From contig DASUWY010000007.1 in the NCBI GenBank assembly GCA_036378175.1, forward strand, positions 1-64,000: DNA of 64,000 nucleotides, given 5' to 3'. Origin of the DNA: Thermoleophilaceae bacterium. GTDB lineage: Bacteria; Actinomycetota; Thermoleophilia; Solirubrobacterales; Thermoleophilaceae. The translations under genes were made by a program, and so were the position numbers. Below the pieces are notes generated by a model. The model searched no databases. It was not told the origin of the DNA and saw only the letters and a list, made by a program, of their open reading frames with translations. Of the stretch, positions 40,481 to 48,721 are shown piece by piece; positions within the stretch are counted from its first letter, which is position 1, and each line of letters opens with the position of its first letter.

Positions 40481-42157
40481 TCAGCCCACCATGTCCCGGG
40501 CGGCCTGGCCGGCCGGGATCATCGGGTAGCAGTTCTCCTCCTTCGTCACGTGGACGTCGAGGAGCACGGGGCCGTCGGTCTCGAGGGCGGTCTTCATGGC
40601 GTCCACCACGTCGTTCTTGTCGGTCACCCGCATGCCCACGGCGCCGAACGCGTCGGCGAGCTTCACCCAGTCCGGGCTCGCGCCCATCTCCACGGACGAG
40701 TAGCGGCGGTCCCAGAACAGCTCCTGCCACTGGCGGACCATGCCCAGGTAGCCGTTGTTCATCAGGAACACCTTCACCGGGATCTGCTCGGTCACGCACG
40801 TGGCGAGCTCCTGGCAGTTCATGATCAGCGAGCCGTCGCCGGCGAGGCACACCACCGGCTGGTCGGGACACCCGACCTTCGCGCCCATCGCGGACGGCAG
40901 GCCGAAGCCCATCGTGCCGAGCCCGCCGGAGTTGATCCAGCGCCGGGCCTGCGGGAACTTGTAGTACTGCGCGGCCCACATCTGGTGCTGGCCCACGTCC
41001 GAGGTGATGATCGCCTCGCCGCCCGTGGCCTCGTACATCGCCTCGACCATTCGCTGCGGCTTGATCTCGGCGTCCTCCGAATCGTCGTAGCGCAGTGGGA
41101 ACTTCTCCTGCCAGGTGTTGATCCGCTGCCACCACGCCTCGAGGCGCGAGCCGTCGGTCTCGAGTGCGCGGTATTCCCGCGTGAGCTTCGGCAGCACCTT
41201 CTTGGCGTCGCCCACGATCGGGATGTGCGCCGGCACGTTCTTCGAGATCTCCGCCGGGTCGACGTCGATGTGGATGAACTTCGCCCGCGGCGCGAACTCG
41301 GACAGCTTGCCCGTGATGCGGTCGTCGAAGCGGGCGCCGATCGCGCAGATCAGGTCCGCCTCGTCCATCGCGTAGTTGGCCGCGCGCAGGCCGTGCATGC
41401 CCAGCATGCCGAGCCACTGCTCGTGCGTGCCCGGGAACGCGCCGAGGCCCATCAGCGTGCAGGTGACCGGGAAGCGGTCCGAGGTGCAGAGCTCCACGAG
41501 CTCCCTGCCCGCATCCGCGTTCACCACGCCGCCGCCCGCGTAGATCACCGGCCGGCGCGCGTTGGCGAGTGCCTTGGCCGCCAGCCGGATCTGCTTGGCG
41601 TTGCCCTCGGTGGTGGGCTGGTAGCCCGGCAGGCTCACCGAGTCCACAGGCTCGTACGGGATGTCCGCCCGGGACAGATCCTGCGGCACGTCCACCAGCA
41701 CGGGGCCGGGACGGCCGGTGCGCGCGATGTGGAACGCCTCGTGGATCGCCTGAGGAATCTCGCGGGGGTCCTGGATCAGGATCGAGTGCTTGACGATCGG
41801 CATCGTGATGCCGCTGATGTCGGCCTCCTGGAAGCCGTCGGTGCCGAGCAGCTCGGTGCGCACCTGTCCCGTGAGGAACACGGTGGGCACGCTGTCCATC
41901 ATCGCGTCGGCGATCGGCGTGACGAGATTGGTGGCTCCGGGGCCCGACGTGGCGAGCGCCACGCCCACGCGCCCGCTGGCCTTGGCGTAGCCCTCGGCCG
42001 CGTGGCCCGCCCCCTGCTCGTGGCGGCACTGCACGTGGCGGATGCCGGCGTCGTACAGGGCGTCGTAGGTCGGGAGGTTCGCGCCACCTGGGATGCCGAA
42101 TACCGTGTCGACGCCCTCCGCCTTCAGGCATTCCATGATCGCCTCGACTGCTCGCAT
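40481..42157 (-). CDS. ilvB: acetolactate synthase large subunit
   Basis: 558 residues, thiamine diphosphate and FAD dependent. It makes acetolactate and acetohydroxybutyrate. The ThDP glutamate is in CRHEQGAGHAAEGYAKA near residue 50, and GDGSLIMNCQELATC and MNNGYLGMVRQWQ give the cofactor and substrate sites. Normal size is 550-600 residues. A consensus AAGGAGGT is 8 bases before the ATG at 42157; longer readings upstream are unsupported. A TAGACT -10 candidate lies at 42214-42219. No branched-chain-rich leader peptide is visible. Confidence 0.96.
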   Translation of the reverse strand: MRAVEAIMECLKAEGVDTVFGIPGGANLPTYDALYDAGIRHVQCRHEQGAGHAAEGYAKASGRVGVALATSGPGATNLVTPIADAMMDSVPTVFLTGQVRTELLGTDGFQEADISGITMPIVKHSILIQDPREIPQAIHEAFHIARTGRPGPVLVDVPQDLSRADIPYEPVDSVSLPGYQPTTEGNAKQIRLAAKALANARRPVIYAGGGVVNADAGRELVELCTSDRFPVTCTLMGLGAFPGTHEQWLGMLGMHGLRAANYAMDEADLICAIGARFDDRITGKLSEFAPRAKFIHIDVDPAEISKNVPAHIPIVGDAKKVLPKLTREYRALETDGSRLEAWWQRINTWQEKFPLRYDDSEDAEIKPQRMVEAMYEATGGEAIITSDVGQHQMWAAQYYKFPQARRWINSGGLGTMGFGLPSAMGAKVGCPDQPVVCLAGDGSLIMNCQELATCVTEQIPVKVFLMNNGYLGMVRQWQELFWDRRYSSVEMGASPDWVKLADAFGAVGMRVTDKNDVVDAMKTALETDGPVLLDVHVTKEENCYPMIPAGQAARDMVG

Positions 42158-42213
42158 CGCGAACCTCCTTTCCAAAGATGGGGTGAGTGCCGGCTGGCCC
42201 GGCCGGGAAAGCG

Positions 42214-42219
42214 AGTCTA
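42214..42219 (-). promoter_or_regulatory. candidate -10 TAGACT of the ilvBN-menF operon
   Basis: Read on the minus strand, TAGACT would start a leader of about 50 bases that holds the palindrome CCCGGCCGGG and the AAGGAGGT ribosome-binding site. Unlike many genes here, ilvB is therefore leadered. Confidence 0.4.
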
Positions 42220-42276
42220 CCAGCGGGATTCTGGCCCTCCGGCAGGGTCTCTTGCGGGCTGAGAGACTCCTCGCCC

Positions 42277-43050
42277 ATGACCGATCAGCTCCAATTTGAC
42301 GAGGACGCCTCCCGCGCGGTGGAGGCCACGTATGCCACCCCGGACGTCGTCCGGCAGCGCCAGGCCACCCTGGCTGCTCTCGAGCTCCAGCCGCGCGAGC
42401 GGGTGCTGGACATCGGCTGCGGACCCGGCTACCTGGCGGAGGAGATGGCCGCCTTGGTGGGACCCGAGGGCTTCGTGCACGGCATCGACCCGAGCCCCGC
42501 GATGCTCGCGATCGCCGCGCGGCGCGCGCTGCCGCACATGGAGCTGAGCGAAGGCGACGCCCTCTCGCTGCCGGTGCCGGACGAGAGCTTCGACGCCGCC
42601 GTTTCCACCCAGGTGTACGAGTACGTGGCCGACATCGAGGGCGCGCTGCGCGAGGCGCGGCGGGTGCTGCGGCCGGGCGGCCGCCTGCTCGTGCTCGACA
42701 CGGACTGGGACTCGATCGTGTGGCGCTCGAGCGATCACGCGCGTATGGCACGGGTGCTGCGCGCGTGGGACGAACACCTCGCACACCCGCACCTCCCGCG
42801 CCGGCTGCCGGAGCTGCTCGCGCAAGCCGGCTTCGCGGTGCCGCACGCCGCCGTCGTGCCGGTGCTCAACGTGGGCTACGACCCCGACACCTACAGCGCC
42901 CACATCCTCGGCATGATCGCCCGCTTCGTGGCGGGACGGCAGGGCATCAGCGCGGAGGAGGCACGCGAGTGGGAGGACGACCTGCGGTCGCTCGGGCCGA
43001 ACTACTTCTTCAGCCTCAACCGCTACCTGTTCGTGGCCCCGGGCGGCTAG
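42277..43050 (+). CDS. class I SAM-dependent methyltransferase
   Basis: 257 residues. Motif I is RVLDIGCGPGYLAEEMAALV near residues 42-61, then GIDPSPAMLAIAARRA, and the post-I segment VSTQVYEYVADIEGALREAR. The carboxy half (YDPDTYSAHILGMIARFVAG) belongs to a broad actinobacterial group of UbiE/ArsM-like small-molecule methyltransferases. MenG is missing from the window and this gene is next to the ilvBN-menF promoter, but it lacks the usual MenG/UbiE signature, so I do not assign it. The ATG at 42277 starts at the conserved region. Confidence 0.82.
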   Translation: MTDQLQFDEDASRAVEATYATPDVVRQRQATLAALELQPRERVLDIGCGPGYLAEEMAALVGPEGFVHGIDPSPAMLAIAARRALPHMELSEGDALSLPVPDESFDAAVSTQVYEYVADIEGALREARRVLRPGGRLLVLDTDWDSIVWRSSDHARMARVLRAWDEHLAHPHLPRRLPELLAQAGFAVPHAAVVPVLNVGYDPDTYSAHILGMIARFVAGRQGISAEEAREWEDDLRSLGPNYFFSLNRYLFVAPGG

Positions 43051-43313
43051 CTGACGGCGAAGTTCTCGCCCGACCACTCGAGGTCGCGGCCGCACTTCAT
43101 GCACACCTGGTCGTGGATCGCGATCGTGTTGCCGCATTCCGGGCACTCGCGCTTCTCCACCTCGGAATCGCGCCTGTAGAGCAGCGCCGCGATGGTGCCG
43201 AACACCGGCAGCACGAAACCGATCGCGAACCACAGCCAGAACGAGTTGCCGCGCGTCTTCGCCACGATCCCGGCTGAGAGCCCGGTGAAGAAGATGAAGA
43301 CGATGTAGGCCAT
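43047..43313 (-). CDS. small membrane protein with zinc ribbon
   Basis: 88 residues. Two membrane helices (YIVFIFFTGLSAGIVA and FWLWFAIGFVLPVFGTIAAL) are followed by a cytoplasmic zinc ribbon with two CxxC pairs, CPECGNTIAIHDQVCMKCG. Such proteins are common and uncharacterised in actinobacteria. It starts 5 bases after the stop of the upstream methyltransferase, so the two are one operon, and it overlaps the end of the convergent methyltransferase by 4 bases. Confidence 0.78.
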   Translation of the reverse strand: MAYIVFIFFTGLSAGIVAKTRGNSFWLWFAIGFVLPVFGTIAALLYRRDSEVEKRECPECGNTIAIHDQVCMKCGRDLEWSGENFAVS

Positions 43314-43318
43314 CGGCC

Positions 43319-43948
43319 CTAATTGTCGCAGCGTGCGCGTCCGAGGATGCGAGGTGCGACAGGAGTGGCCAGCAAGGTCGGCCGAAAGGAAAAGCGTTCG
43401 CGCGCCTCGATCGCGAAACCGGAGGCAACCAGCGTCTTCTCGGTGTCACACGCGGTGTGGCAGCCGCCAAAGAGCCGTGGCCAGAAGGTCGCATCGAGCA
43501 GTCGCTGGAAAGCCGCCAGCCGCTTATTGCGAGCGGCCACGTGCTCGTAGAAGCGGAGCTCGCCGCCGGGGCGCAACACGCGCTTCACCTCAGCGAGAAC
43601 TGCGCTCGGGTCATCCACGCTGCAGAGCACTCCCGCCATCACGACGGCGTCCGCCGAGCCGTCCGCCACCGGGAGGCGCTCGGCCAGACCATCGACCACA
43701 CGCACCGGAATCGGCGCGCTCGCCGCGGCTCGCGTGGCTCGTTCCCGAAGGTCTGACTCCGGCTCGACTGCCAGCAGGTCGGTCACCGAAGCCGGGTAAT
43801 GCGCGAACGACACGCCGCTGCCGGCGCCCACCTCCACCACGCGCCCAGCCAGGCCGTCCAGCAACTGGCGGCGACGGCCGGCGCCTCCTCTTCGCTCCTC
43901 GATCGCGCTGGCCCTCGCCTGGATGCGAGCGAAGAGGGGTCGGTGCAT
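43319..43948 (-). CDS. SAM-dependent methyltransferase, METTL7-like
   Basis: 209 residues. Motif I is RVVEVGAGSGVSFAHYPASV near residue 36, the acidic motif II is LLAVEPESDLRERA, and GVLCSVDDPSAVLAEVKRVL followed by RPGGELRFYEHVA gives motifs III-IV. The pattern EHV..RN and the overall size resemble the METTL7/thiol methyltransferase group. Substrate unknown. It is the middle gene of a three-gene minus-strand operon with two small membrane proteins. Confidence 0.82.
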   Translation of the reverse strand: MHRPLFARIQARASAIEERRGGAGRRRQLLDGLAGRVVEVGAGSGVSFAHYPASVTDLLAVEPESDLRERATRAAASAPIPVRVVDGLAERLPVADGSADAVVMAGVLCSVDDPSAVLAEVKRVLRPGGELRFYEHVAARNKRLAAFQRLLDATFWPRLFGGCHTACDTEKTLVASGFAIEARERFSFRPTLLATPVAPRILGRARCDN

Positions 43949-43956
43949 CGGCGGTG

Positions 43957-44127
43957 TCAGAGCACTCTGAGCGCCCAGACGATCGCGGCGATTGCGAGCA
44001 CCACCACGACGATCCAGGCGACCACGGCCACGACGCCGAGAACGAGCTTGAACAGGATCCAGGCCGCTACCAGAAGGACCAGCAGGGCCAGTGCTTTGCG
44101 GCCTAGATCACCGGCTGCTTCACGCAT
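43957..44127 (-). CDS. 56-residue membrane protein
   Basis: Begins MREAAGDLGRKALALLVLLV and is then nearly all hydrophobic to the end (VVAWIVVVVLAIAAIVWALR). One long or two short membrane helices. The ATG lies 6 bases after TATCCT on the minus strand, the window's common leaderless layout, and the gene ends 8 bases before the methyltransferase ATG, so it heads that operon. Too short for routine detection. Confidence 0.65.
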   Translation of the reverse strand: MREAAGDLGRKALALLVLLVAAWILFKLVLGVVAVVAWIVVVVLAIAAIVWALRVL

Positions 44128-44133
44128 GGGTTA

Positions 44134-44139
44134 AGGATA
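44134..44139 (-). promoter_or_regulatory. -10 TATCCT of the three-gene methyltransferase operon
   Basis: Read on the minus strand, TATCCT ends 6 bases before the ATG at 44127. The 7-bp tandem repeat begins at 44140, immediately upstream, so the repeat occupies the -35 and upstream promoter zone. Confidence 0.5.
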
Positions 44140-44230
44140 GGGCGGAGGGCGGAGGGCGGAGGGCGGAGGGCATAGGGCATGGGGCATGGGGCATCGGGCA
44201 TGGGGCATAGGGCATAGGGCATCGGGCATG
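44140..44230. repeat. 13-copy 7-bp tandem repeat, GGGCNNN
   Basis: Thirteen back-to-back 7-mers: four GGGCGGA, then nine of GGGCATA, GGGCATG or GGGCATC. Total 91 bp with an exact period. It fills the intergenic space between the GNAT stop at 44232 and the operon promoter at 44134, so copy-number changes would alter promoter spacing. No coding function is apparent. Confidence 0.9.
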
Positions 44231-44231
44231 G

Positions 44232-45191
44232 TCATAGGAGTTGTGGTGGGCGGGTTGGGACGTAGCGGTCCAGGCCTGGCAGTGGGACCGAGCACATGAC
44301 CCAGCTTGGCCACCAGATCTCGAAGCCGAGGCCGCGCAGGCGGCGCAGGAGCCACCAGGCGATGGTCGTGGTGAAGAGGCTCAGGTATTCAGGCTCGATC
44401 GTGGCGGCCACGCGGTCGAGCGCGGCGAGCACCACCGGCACGATGTCCGCCGGTGTGGCGCCAACGGCCGGGCCGATCTCGCCCTCGCCGCTCACCCAGC
44501 AGAGCGACGTGGCCTCGTGGGTCTGCGGGTCGATCGTGGCGAGGCAGGTGCGATCGCGGCAGAAGAACTCATGCAGCGCCGGCCGCGAGTGCCCCACCAC
44601 CGGCGGCTCGAGGCGCTGCCACTCCGCCACCGCGCGGTCGGCCTTCAGAACGTGCACGGCCGTCTCCACCCGCTCGAACTCCTGCGAGCGGCGCTCGAGA
44701 TAGCGGTCGGTGCGCTGGCGGATGTGCCAGTGGCCGGCCACCGGCATCACGCCGAACTCCATGTAGAGCCCGAGATCGGTGGGCTCGCCGGTGGCCACCA
44801 CCACCCGCCCGAGCTCGGGTGTGGGGTCGCCCGGCCAGCACTGCTCGAGCAGCGCGCGGCCTATCCCCTGCCCCTGATGTCGCGGCTCCACCATCAGCTC
44901 GGTGAGCTCCTCCATCTCCCCGAAGCGGACGGCGCGCGCGTAGCCCACGGGCTCCCCCGCCCGCTCGCAGACGCGGTAGCGAGTGCCGGGCTGCGCCTGG
45001 AGGAACTCGATCAGCGGCTTGTGGCGGCGCCAGCTCGCGCGCGTCTGCCCAGCGCTGGGCTGGCGGCCGGACGGCAGCACGCCCCTCTTCACCGCTGCCT
45101 CGTAGATGGCGCGCTCGGACAGCGCGAACGTTGCCTCGAGGTCCGCCGCGGTGCCGTCCCGGAACGAGACGTCTGAGGGGGCGGCGGTCAG
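44232..45191 (-). CDS. GNAT-family N-acetyltransferase
   Basis: 319 residues if started at the CTG at 45191. The fold begins at VSFRDGTAADLEATFALSE; the acetyl-CoA loop is VEPRHQGQGIGRALLEQ near residue 100. The carboxy half (about 150-319, with CWVSGEGEIGPAVGATPADI) may be a second, degenerate GNAT unit. No ATG, GTG or TTG lies near the start of the fold in this frame. The CTG overlaps the ndh stop as CTGA, the same coupling geometry as the ATGA/GTGA/TTGA junctions elsewhere, so CTG initiation is the best reading. Substrate unknown. Confidence 0.72.
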   Translation of the reverse strand: MTAAPSDVSFRDGTAADLEATFALSERAIYEAAVKRGVLPSGRQPSAGQTRASWRRHKPLIEFLQAQPGTRYRVCERAGEPVGYARAVRFGEMEELTELMVEPRHQGQGIGRALLEQCWPGDPTPELGRVVVATGEPTDLGLYMEFGVMPVAGHWHIRQRTDRYLERRSQEFERVETAVHVLKADRAVAEWQRLEPPVVGHSRPALHEFFCRDRTCLATIDPQTHEATSLCWVSGEGEIGPAVGATPADIVPVVLAALDRVAATIEPEYLSLFTTTIAWWLLRRLRGLGFEIWWPSWVMCSVPLPGLDRYVPTRPPQLL

Positions 45192-46516
45192 GCCGTCTCC
45201 TCGTGGTCCGCGCCGGGCTGCGGTGTCTCGAGGTAGCCCTTCAGCGACGGCGGGTGGCCGAGCTGCCCGAGCTCGGCGGAGGCGCGGCCGAAGAAGAGTC
45301 CCACCGTCCAGTCCACGAGCAGTCGCATGCGCCTGCCGAAGCCGGGAATGGCGGCCAGGTGGTACGTGCGCGCCGCCCACCAGGCGGGGAAACCGCGCAG
45401 CTTGACGCCGAGCATGGTGGCCACCGCCTTGTGGCTGCCCAGGTCGGCAAACACCCCGAGGGTCTTGTAGCGGAAGGGCTTCACCTGTCCGTGGCCTAGC
45501 GTCGCCGCCACGTTGTCCGCCACGAGCCGCCCCTGGCGCAGCGCGTGCTGCGCGGTGGGCGGGCACGCCTCCTTCCCGTCCTTCGCCGGATCGGGCACGG
45601 CCGCGGCGTCGCCGATCGCCCACACGTTCTCATGCCCGCGCACGCGAAGGGTCTCGTCCACCTCGATGCGGCCGCCCGAGCCCAGCGGCAGGCCCAGCTC
45701 ACGCACGACGGGCGACGGTTTCACCCCCGCCGTCCAGCACACCATGCGGCACGGGATCGTCTCGCCGGTGGAGAGGGTGAGCGAGTCGGTGCCGACCGCC
45801 TCCACACGGGTGCCGGTGCGGATCTCCATGCCACGGCCGCGAAGCTCCCGGGTGGCGAACTCGGCGAGGCTTGGCGGCGTCTCCCGCATCACGCGGTCGA
45901 GCGCCTCCACGAGGATCCAGCGCGTGCCCTGCAGGCGGCAGCGCGGGTAGCGCTCGATCACGTCCGCCACGTAATCCTGCAGCTCGGCGATCCCTTCGAG
46001 CCCGGCGTACCCCGCGCCCACGAACACAAAGGTGAGGTACTCGCGCCTCTCCTCAGGATCCTCGAGCGACTCGGCGATCTCGAGGTTGAGCAGGGCGCGA
46101 TTGCGCAGCGCGATCGCCTCCGAGATCGTCTTGAAGCCGAGGCCATGCTCCGCGAGCCCGGGCACGGGTAGCACGCGTGACACCGAGCCGAGCGCCACGA
46201 TCAGCTGGTCGTAGCGGATCCGCTCCTCGCGGTTGTCGATCGTGCGCGCCCGCAGCTCGCTGAGGGCGGGGTCCGCCCCGGTGACCTGCGCCAGGCGTAT
46301 GTCCGTGTGGCTCAGCTCCTCGCGCAGCGGGACCACCACGTGCCGGGGCTCAAGGGTTCCGGCGGCGGCCCCGGGCAGGAGCGGCGTGTAGAGCATGAAG
46401 TTCACGTCGGTGACGAGCGTGATGCGGGCGCTCTGGCGGGGCAGCCGGCGCTCCAGGCGCCGCGCCGCGTAAAGCCCGCCGAACCCGCCGCCGGCGATGA
46501 CGACGTGCCAAGCCAT
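45188..46516 (-). CDS. ndh: type II NADH dehydrogenase-like FAD oxidoreductase
   Basis: 442 residues. Two Rossmann motifs, VVIAGGGFGGLYAARRLERR at the start and FVFVGAGYAGLEGIAELQDY near residue 166, bind FAD and NADH. VWAIGDAAAVPDP and CPPTAQHALRQGRLVADNV are typical of NDH-2. A carboxy-terminal amphipathic region would seat it on the inner membrane face. It would pass electrons from NADH to menaquinone, for which the window holds the synthesis genes. TAGCCT ends 9 bases before the ATG. The downstream GNAT is coupled by overlap. Confidence 0.92.
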   Translation of the reverse strand: MAWHVVIAGGGFGGLYAARRLERRLPRQSARITLVTDVNFMLYTPLLPGAAAGTLEPRHVVVPLREELSHTDIRLAQVTGADPALSELRARTIDNREERIRYDQLIVALGSVSRVLPVPGLAEHGLGFKTISEAIALRNRALLNLEIAESLEDPEERREYLTFVFVGAGYAGLEGIAELQDYVADVIERYPRCRLQGTRWILVEALDRVMRETPPSLAEFATRELRGRGMEIRTGTRVEAVGTDSLTLSTGETIPCRMVCWTAGVKPSPVVRELGLPLGSGGRIEVDETLRVRGHENVWAIGDAAAVPDPAKDGKEACPPTAQHALRQGRLVADNVAATLGHGQVKPFRYKTLGVFADLGSHKAVATMLGVKLRGFPAWWAARTYHLAAIPGFGRRMRLLVDWTVGLFFGRASAELGQLGHPPSLKGYLETPQPGADHEETA

Positions 46517-46525
46517 ATGCCACGC

Positions 46526-46531
46526 AGGCTA
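46526..46531 (-). promoter_or_regulatory. -10 TAGCCT of ndh
   Basis: Read on the minus strand, TAGCCT ends 9 bases before the ATG at 46516, within the 36-base gap from the sigma-fusion gene. Confidence 0.45.
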
Positions 46532-46552
46532 TCCAGCCCGCGCGCGGCCCGG

Positions 46553-47992
46553 CTACGGGCCGCTGGTGGTGCTGCCGCTCGACCCGCTCGACGCGTCCCC
46601 TGAGCCACTTCCGGAGGACGGCTGCGGGTTGAAGCCCTGCACCTGCGCGGGCTCGGGGCTGCCGATCGGCTGCGTGGACGGGTCGGTGGGCGCGTTGTCC
46701 TGCCCGTCACTCGTGTTGTCCGTGGTGGACGCCGGCGGCGGGCTGTCGGGGAAGGCGCCGTTGCCGGCCTGCGTGGGCGGCAGCTGCGGCGCACCGGAGG
46801 ACGAGCTCGGGTCGGTGGCGGACTTCTGGGTGGCGTGGTGATGGTGGTGCACCGGCGCGGCGGGAACGGTGGAACCCTGGGGGATCGTGAGTGGACGCTG
46901 CGCAACCGGTGGCGCGATCGCCACCGGCACCTGCGGGGCGGACGCGGCGTGGGCGACGTTCGTCACGTGGTGGCGATGCGACACCTTGTGGATGTCCGCC
47001 GCCCCGGAGGCCACGAGGGTGGCCGTGGCCACTCCCACCGCCACCTTCGCCCCCACTGCGCCGATCGTGGCGGTGACGGCTCCGCCCGCCGCGGCTCCGC
47101 CGGCGGTGCCCGCGGATACCGCCGCGGCGCCGCTGCCGCCACCCGCGAGACCGGCGCCCGTACCGCCGGCCGCTCCGGCGCCCAGGCGTCCGAGCAATCC
47201 CTTGAGCAGTGCGACCGGCGCGAGCGGCAGGAACGCCGCCGCGGCTGCTGCTGAGCGGCGGCGCAGCCCGAGCTCCGACTGGTAGGCGCCGCAAGCGTCG
47301 CAGTGACGGGCATGCCTGCGCGCCGGGCCGCTGAGCCGCGCGAGCCCCTCGGACGCCTGGCGCAGCTCGAGGTGAACCACCTCGCAGCTGAGCAGCCGCC
47401 CCTCTGCCGACTCGGCGAGCGACACGCGCGCCCGCACGAGCAGCGACTTCACCCCCGGCACGCTCGTGTCCATTGCAGCGGCTATTTGGTCGTAGGAGAG
47501 GCCGTCAATCTCGCGCAGAAGCAACGCCGTGCGCTGGGTCTCGGGCAGCTCGCGCACGTCGCCGACGATCTGCCTGAGGTCCTCGCGCATGTGCACCGCA
47601 TCCACGGTGCCGCCGGCCGCGGCCACGTCGAGCTCCTCGATGCCGCCGTCGGTGGCGGGCCTGCGCTTGCCCAGGTGCTTCAGGCACATGTTCCGCGCGA
47701 TCCGGTAGAGCCAGGGGCGGACGAAGATCTCCCGCTGGTCGGCCACGATCGCGCGGTAGGAGGCGGCGAACACCTCCTGGAGCACGTCCTCGGCGTCCTC
47801 GGGCGAGTGCAGCATGTGCCGGCAGAACGCGAGCAGCCGCGAGCGATAGCGCTGCACCAGCGCCTCGAACGCGGCCTCGTCGCCGGCCCGGATGAGGTCG
47901 ATCAGCTTCTCGTCGGACTGCAGCCTGAGGAATGGCGCGCGCACGCCGATCCCTGTGATCTTCGCGGGCTGGCTTAGGACCGACGCTTCCAT
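46553..47992 (-). CDS. second ECF sigma / zinc-finger / membrane fusion
   Basis: 479 residues from the ATG at 47992. Sigma region 2 at about 28-95 (DEKLIDLIRAGDEAAFEALV, RPWLYRIARNMCLKHL), region 4 at about 140-192 (LSYDQIAAAMDTSVPGVKSL), zinc finger H227-x3-C231-x2-C234, a Gly/Ala-rich stretch with a membrane helix near 303-330, then a long Ser/Pro/His-rich external tail (HHHHHATQKS, and a Ser/Gly end). Same order of parts as the protein at 15565, but the tail sequence differs. GAGGAGAG before the ATG is a good Shine-Dalgarno. It should be an autonomous envelope sensor whose sigma part is released or exposed on signal. Confidence 0.85.
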   Translation of the reverse strand: MEASVLSQPAKITGIGVRAPFLRLQSDEKLIDLIRAGDEAAFEALVQRYRSRLLAFCRHMLHSPEDAEDVLQEVFAASYRAIVADQREIFVRPWLYRIARNMCLKHLGKRRPATDGGIEELDVAAAGGTVDAVHMREDLRQIVGDVRELPETQRTALLLREIDGLSYDQIAAAMDTSVPGVKSLLVRARVSLAESAEGRLLSCEVVHLELRQASEGLARLSGPARRHARHCDACGAYQSELGLRRRSAAAAAAFLPLAPVALLKGLLGRLGAGAAGGTGAGLAGGGSGAAAVSAGTAGGAAAGGAVTATIGAVGAKVAVGVATATLVASGAADIHKVSHRHHVTNVAHAASAPQVPVAIAPPVAQRPLTIPQGSTVPAAPVHHHHHATQKSATDPSSSSGAPQLPPTQAGNGAFPDSPPPASTTDNTSDGQDNAPTDPSTQPIGSPEPAQVQGFNPQPSSGSGSGDASSGSSGSTTSGP

Positions 47993-48056
47993 TGCTCTCC
48001 TCGCTGCGGCTGGCCCGGGCACCCGGAACCGGCACCCATGCGTAAGAACCCTGGAC

Positions 48057-48716
48057 CTATCGGGAAGGTTGCGGTGCGGGCCGGACGGATACGGCCAGAG
48101 CCTCTTCGATCGCCGGCCGCATCCGCGCATCCAGGCGGCGGCGCACCCGCCATGGCGCGCCTGCAAATGCGTGGTTGGCCACGGTGGCGAAGCCCTCCTC
48201 GTCCGTGCGCAGGGCGAGCAGTAGGTGCGCGATCCGGTCGGATGGCGGCAGCTCCCGGTCGGTCGTCCTCACGCAGAAGCAGTGCACGCGGCGGGCGGGC
48301 GTGACGAGCAGCGCTCCCGCTTCCCCCACGAGCCACACCCCGAGCCTGCCGCGCTCCATCGCGAGGCCCGTGTCGCGCTGGAGCTCGCGCGCCCTGTGCC
48401 CCAGCAGATCTCCCAGGAAGCCCTGCGCCACCTCCTCGGCCTCCTCGTTACGCGGCCCCTTCGGCCGCACCACGCTCGCGCCCCTGAAGGCGTAGAGCTC
48501 GGGGATGATCCACGCGTGCATCAGCGCCACGAAGGCCACCGGGCCCGCGAGCGGGTTGAGCCACACGAGCCCTGCGGCCGCGGCCAGGAACGGCACCACG
48601 TGAGCGGTGGTGAACAGCGTCCAGAGCCTGCCGCGCCGGCGCAGCGTGCCCGCGTCCTCGCGCGAGCGCCATGGCACCGCCGCCAGCTCGGGCAGTGGCG
48701 CGGAAGCTGCCTCCAC
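48057..48716 (-). CDS. membrane protein of unknown function
   Basis: 219 residues. Two membrane helices at about 33-75 (LWTLFTTAHVVPFLAAAAGL, PVAFVALMHAWIIPELYAF) sit between a short amino end and a soluble domain of about 130 residues with DLLGHRARELQRDTGLAMER, GRLGVWLVGEAGALLVTPAR and FATVANHAFAGAPWRVRRRL. No family recognised. The GTG lies 5 bases after the stop of the small protein upstream, so it is the third gene of a 50169-48057 operon headed by a GT87-like protein. Confidence 0.7.
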   Translation of the reverse strand: MEAASAPLPELAAVPWRSREDAGTLRRRGRLWTLFTTAHVVPFLAAAAGLVWLNPLAGPVAFVALMHAWIIPELYAFRGASVVRPKGPRNEEAEEVAQGFLGDLLGHRARELQRDTGLAMERGRLGVWLVGEAGALLVTPARRVHCFCVRTTDRELPPSDRIAHLLLALRTDEEGFATVANHAFAGAPWRVRRRLDARMRPAIEEALAVSVRPAPQPSR

Positions 48717-48721
48717 GAGGC

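Noticed and set aside
42158..42276. Branched-chain leader peptide for ilvB
   Set aside because: No short frame rich in Leu, Val or Ile lies between the TAGACT -10 candidate and ilvB.
42277..43050. menG/ubiE assignment for the methyltransferase near menF
   Set aside because: It has general SAM motifs only and lacks the characteristic MenG/UbiE signature segments, so proximity is not enough.
44140..44230. CRISPR-like array at the repeated GGGC block
   Set aside because: The 7-bp units are contiguous with no spacers, so it is a simple tandem repeat.
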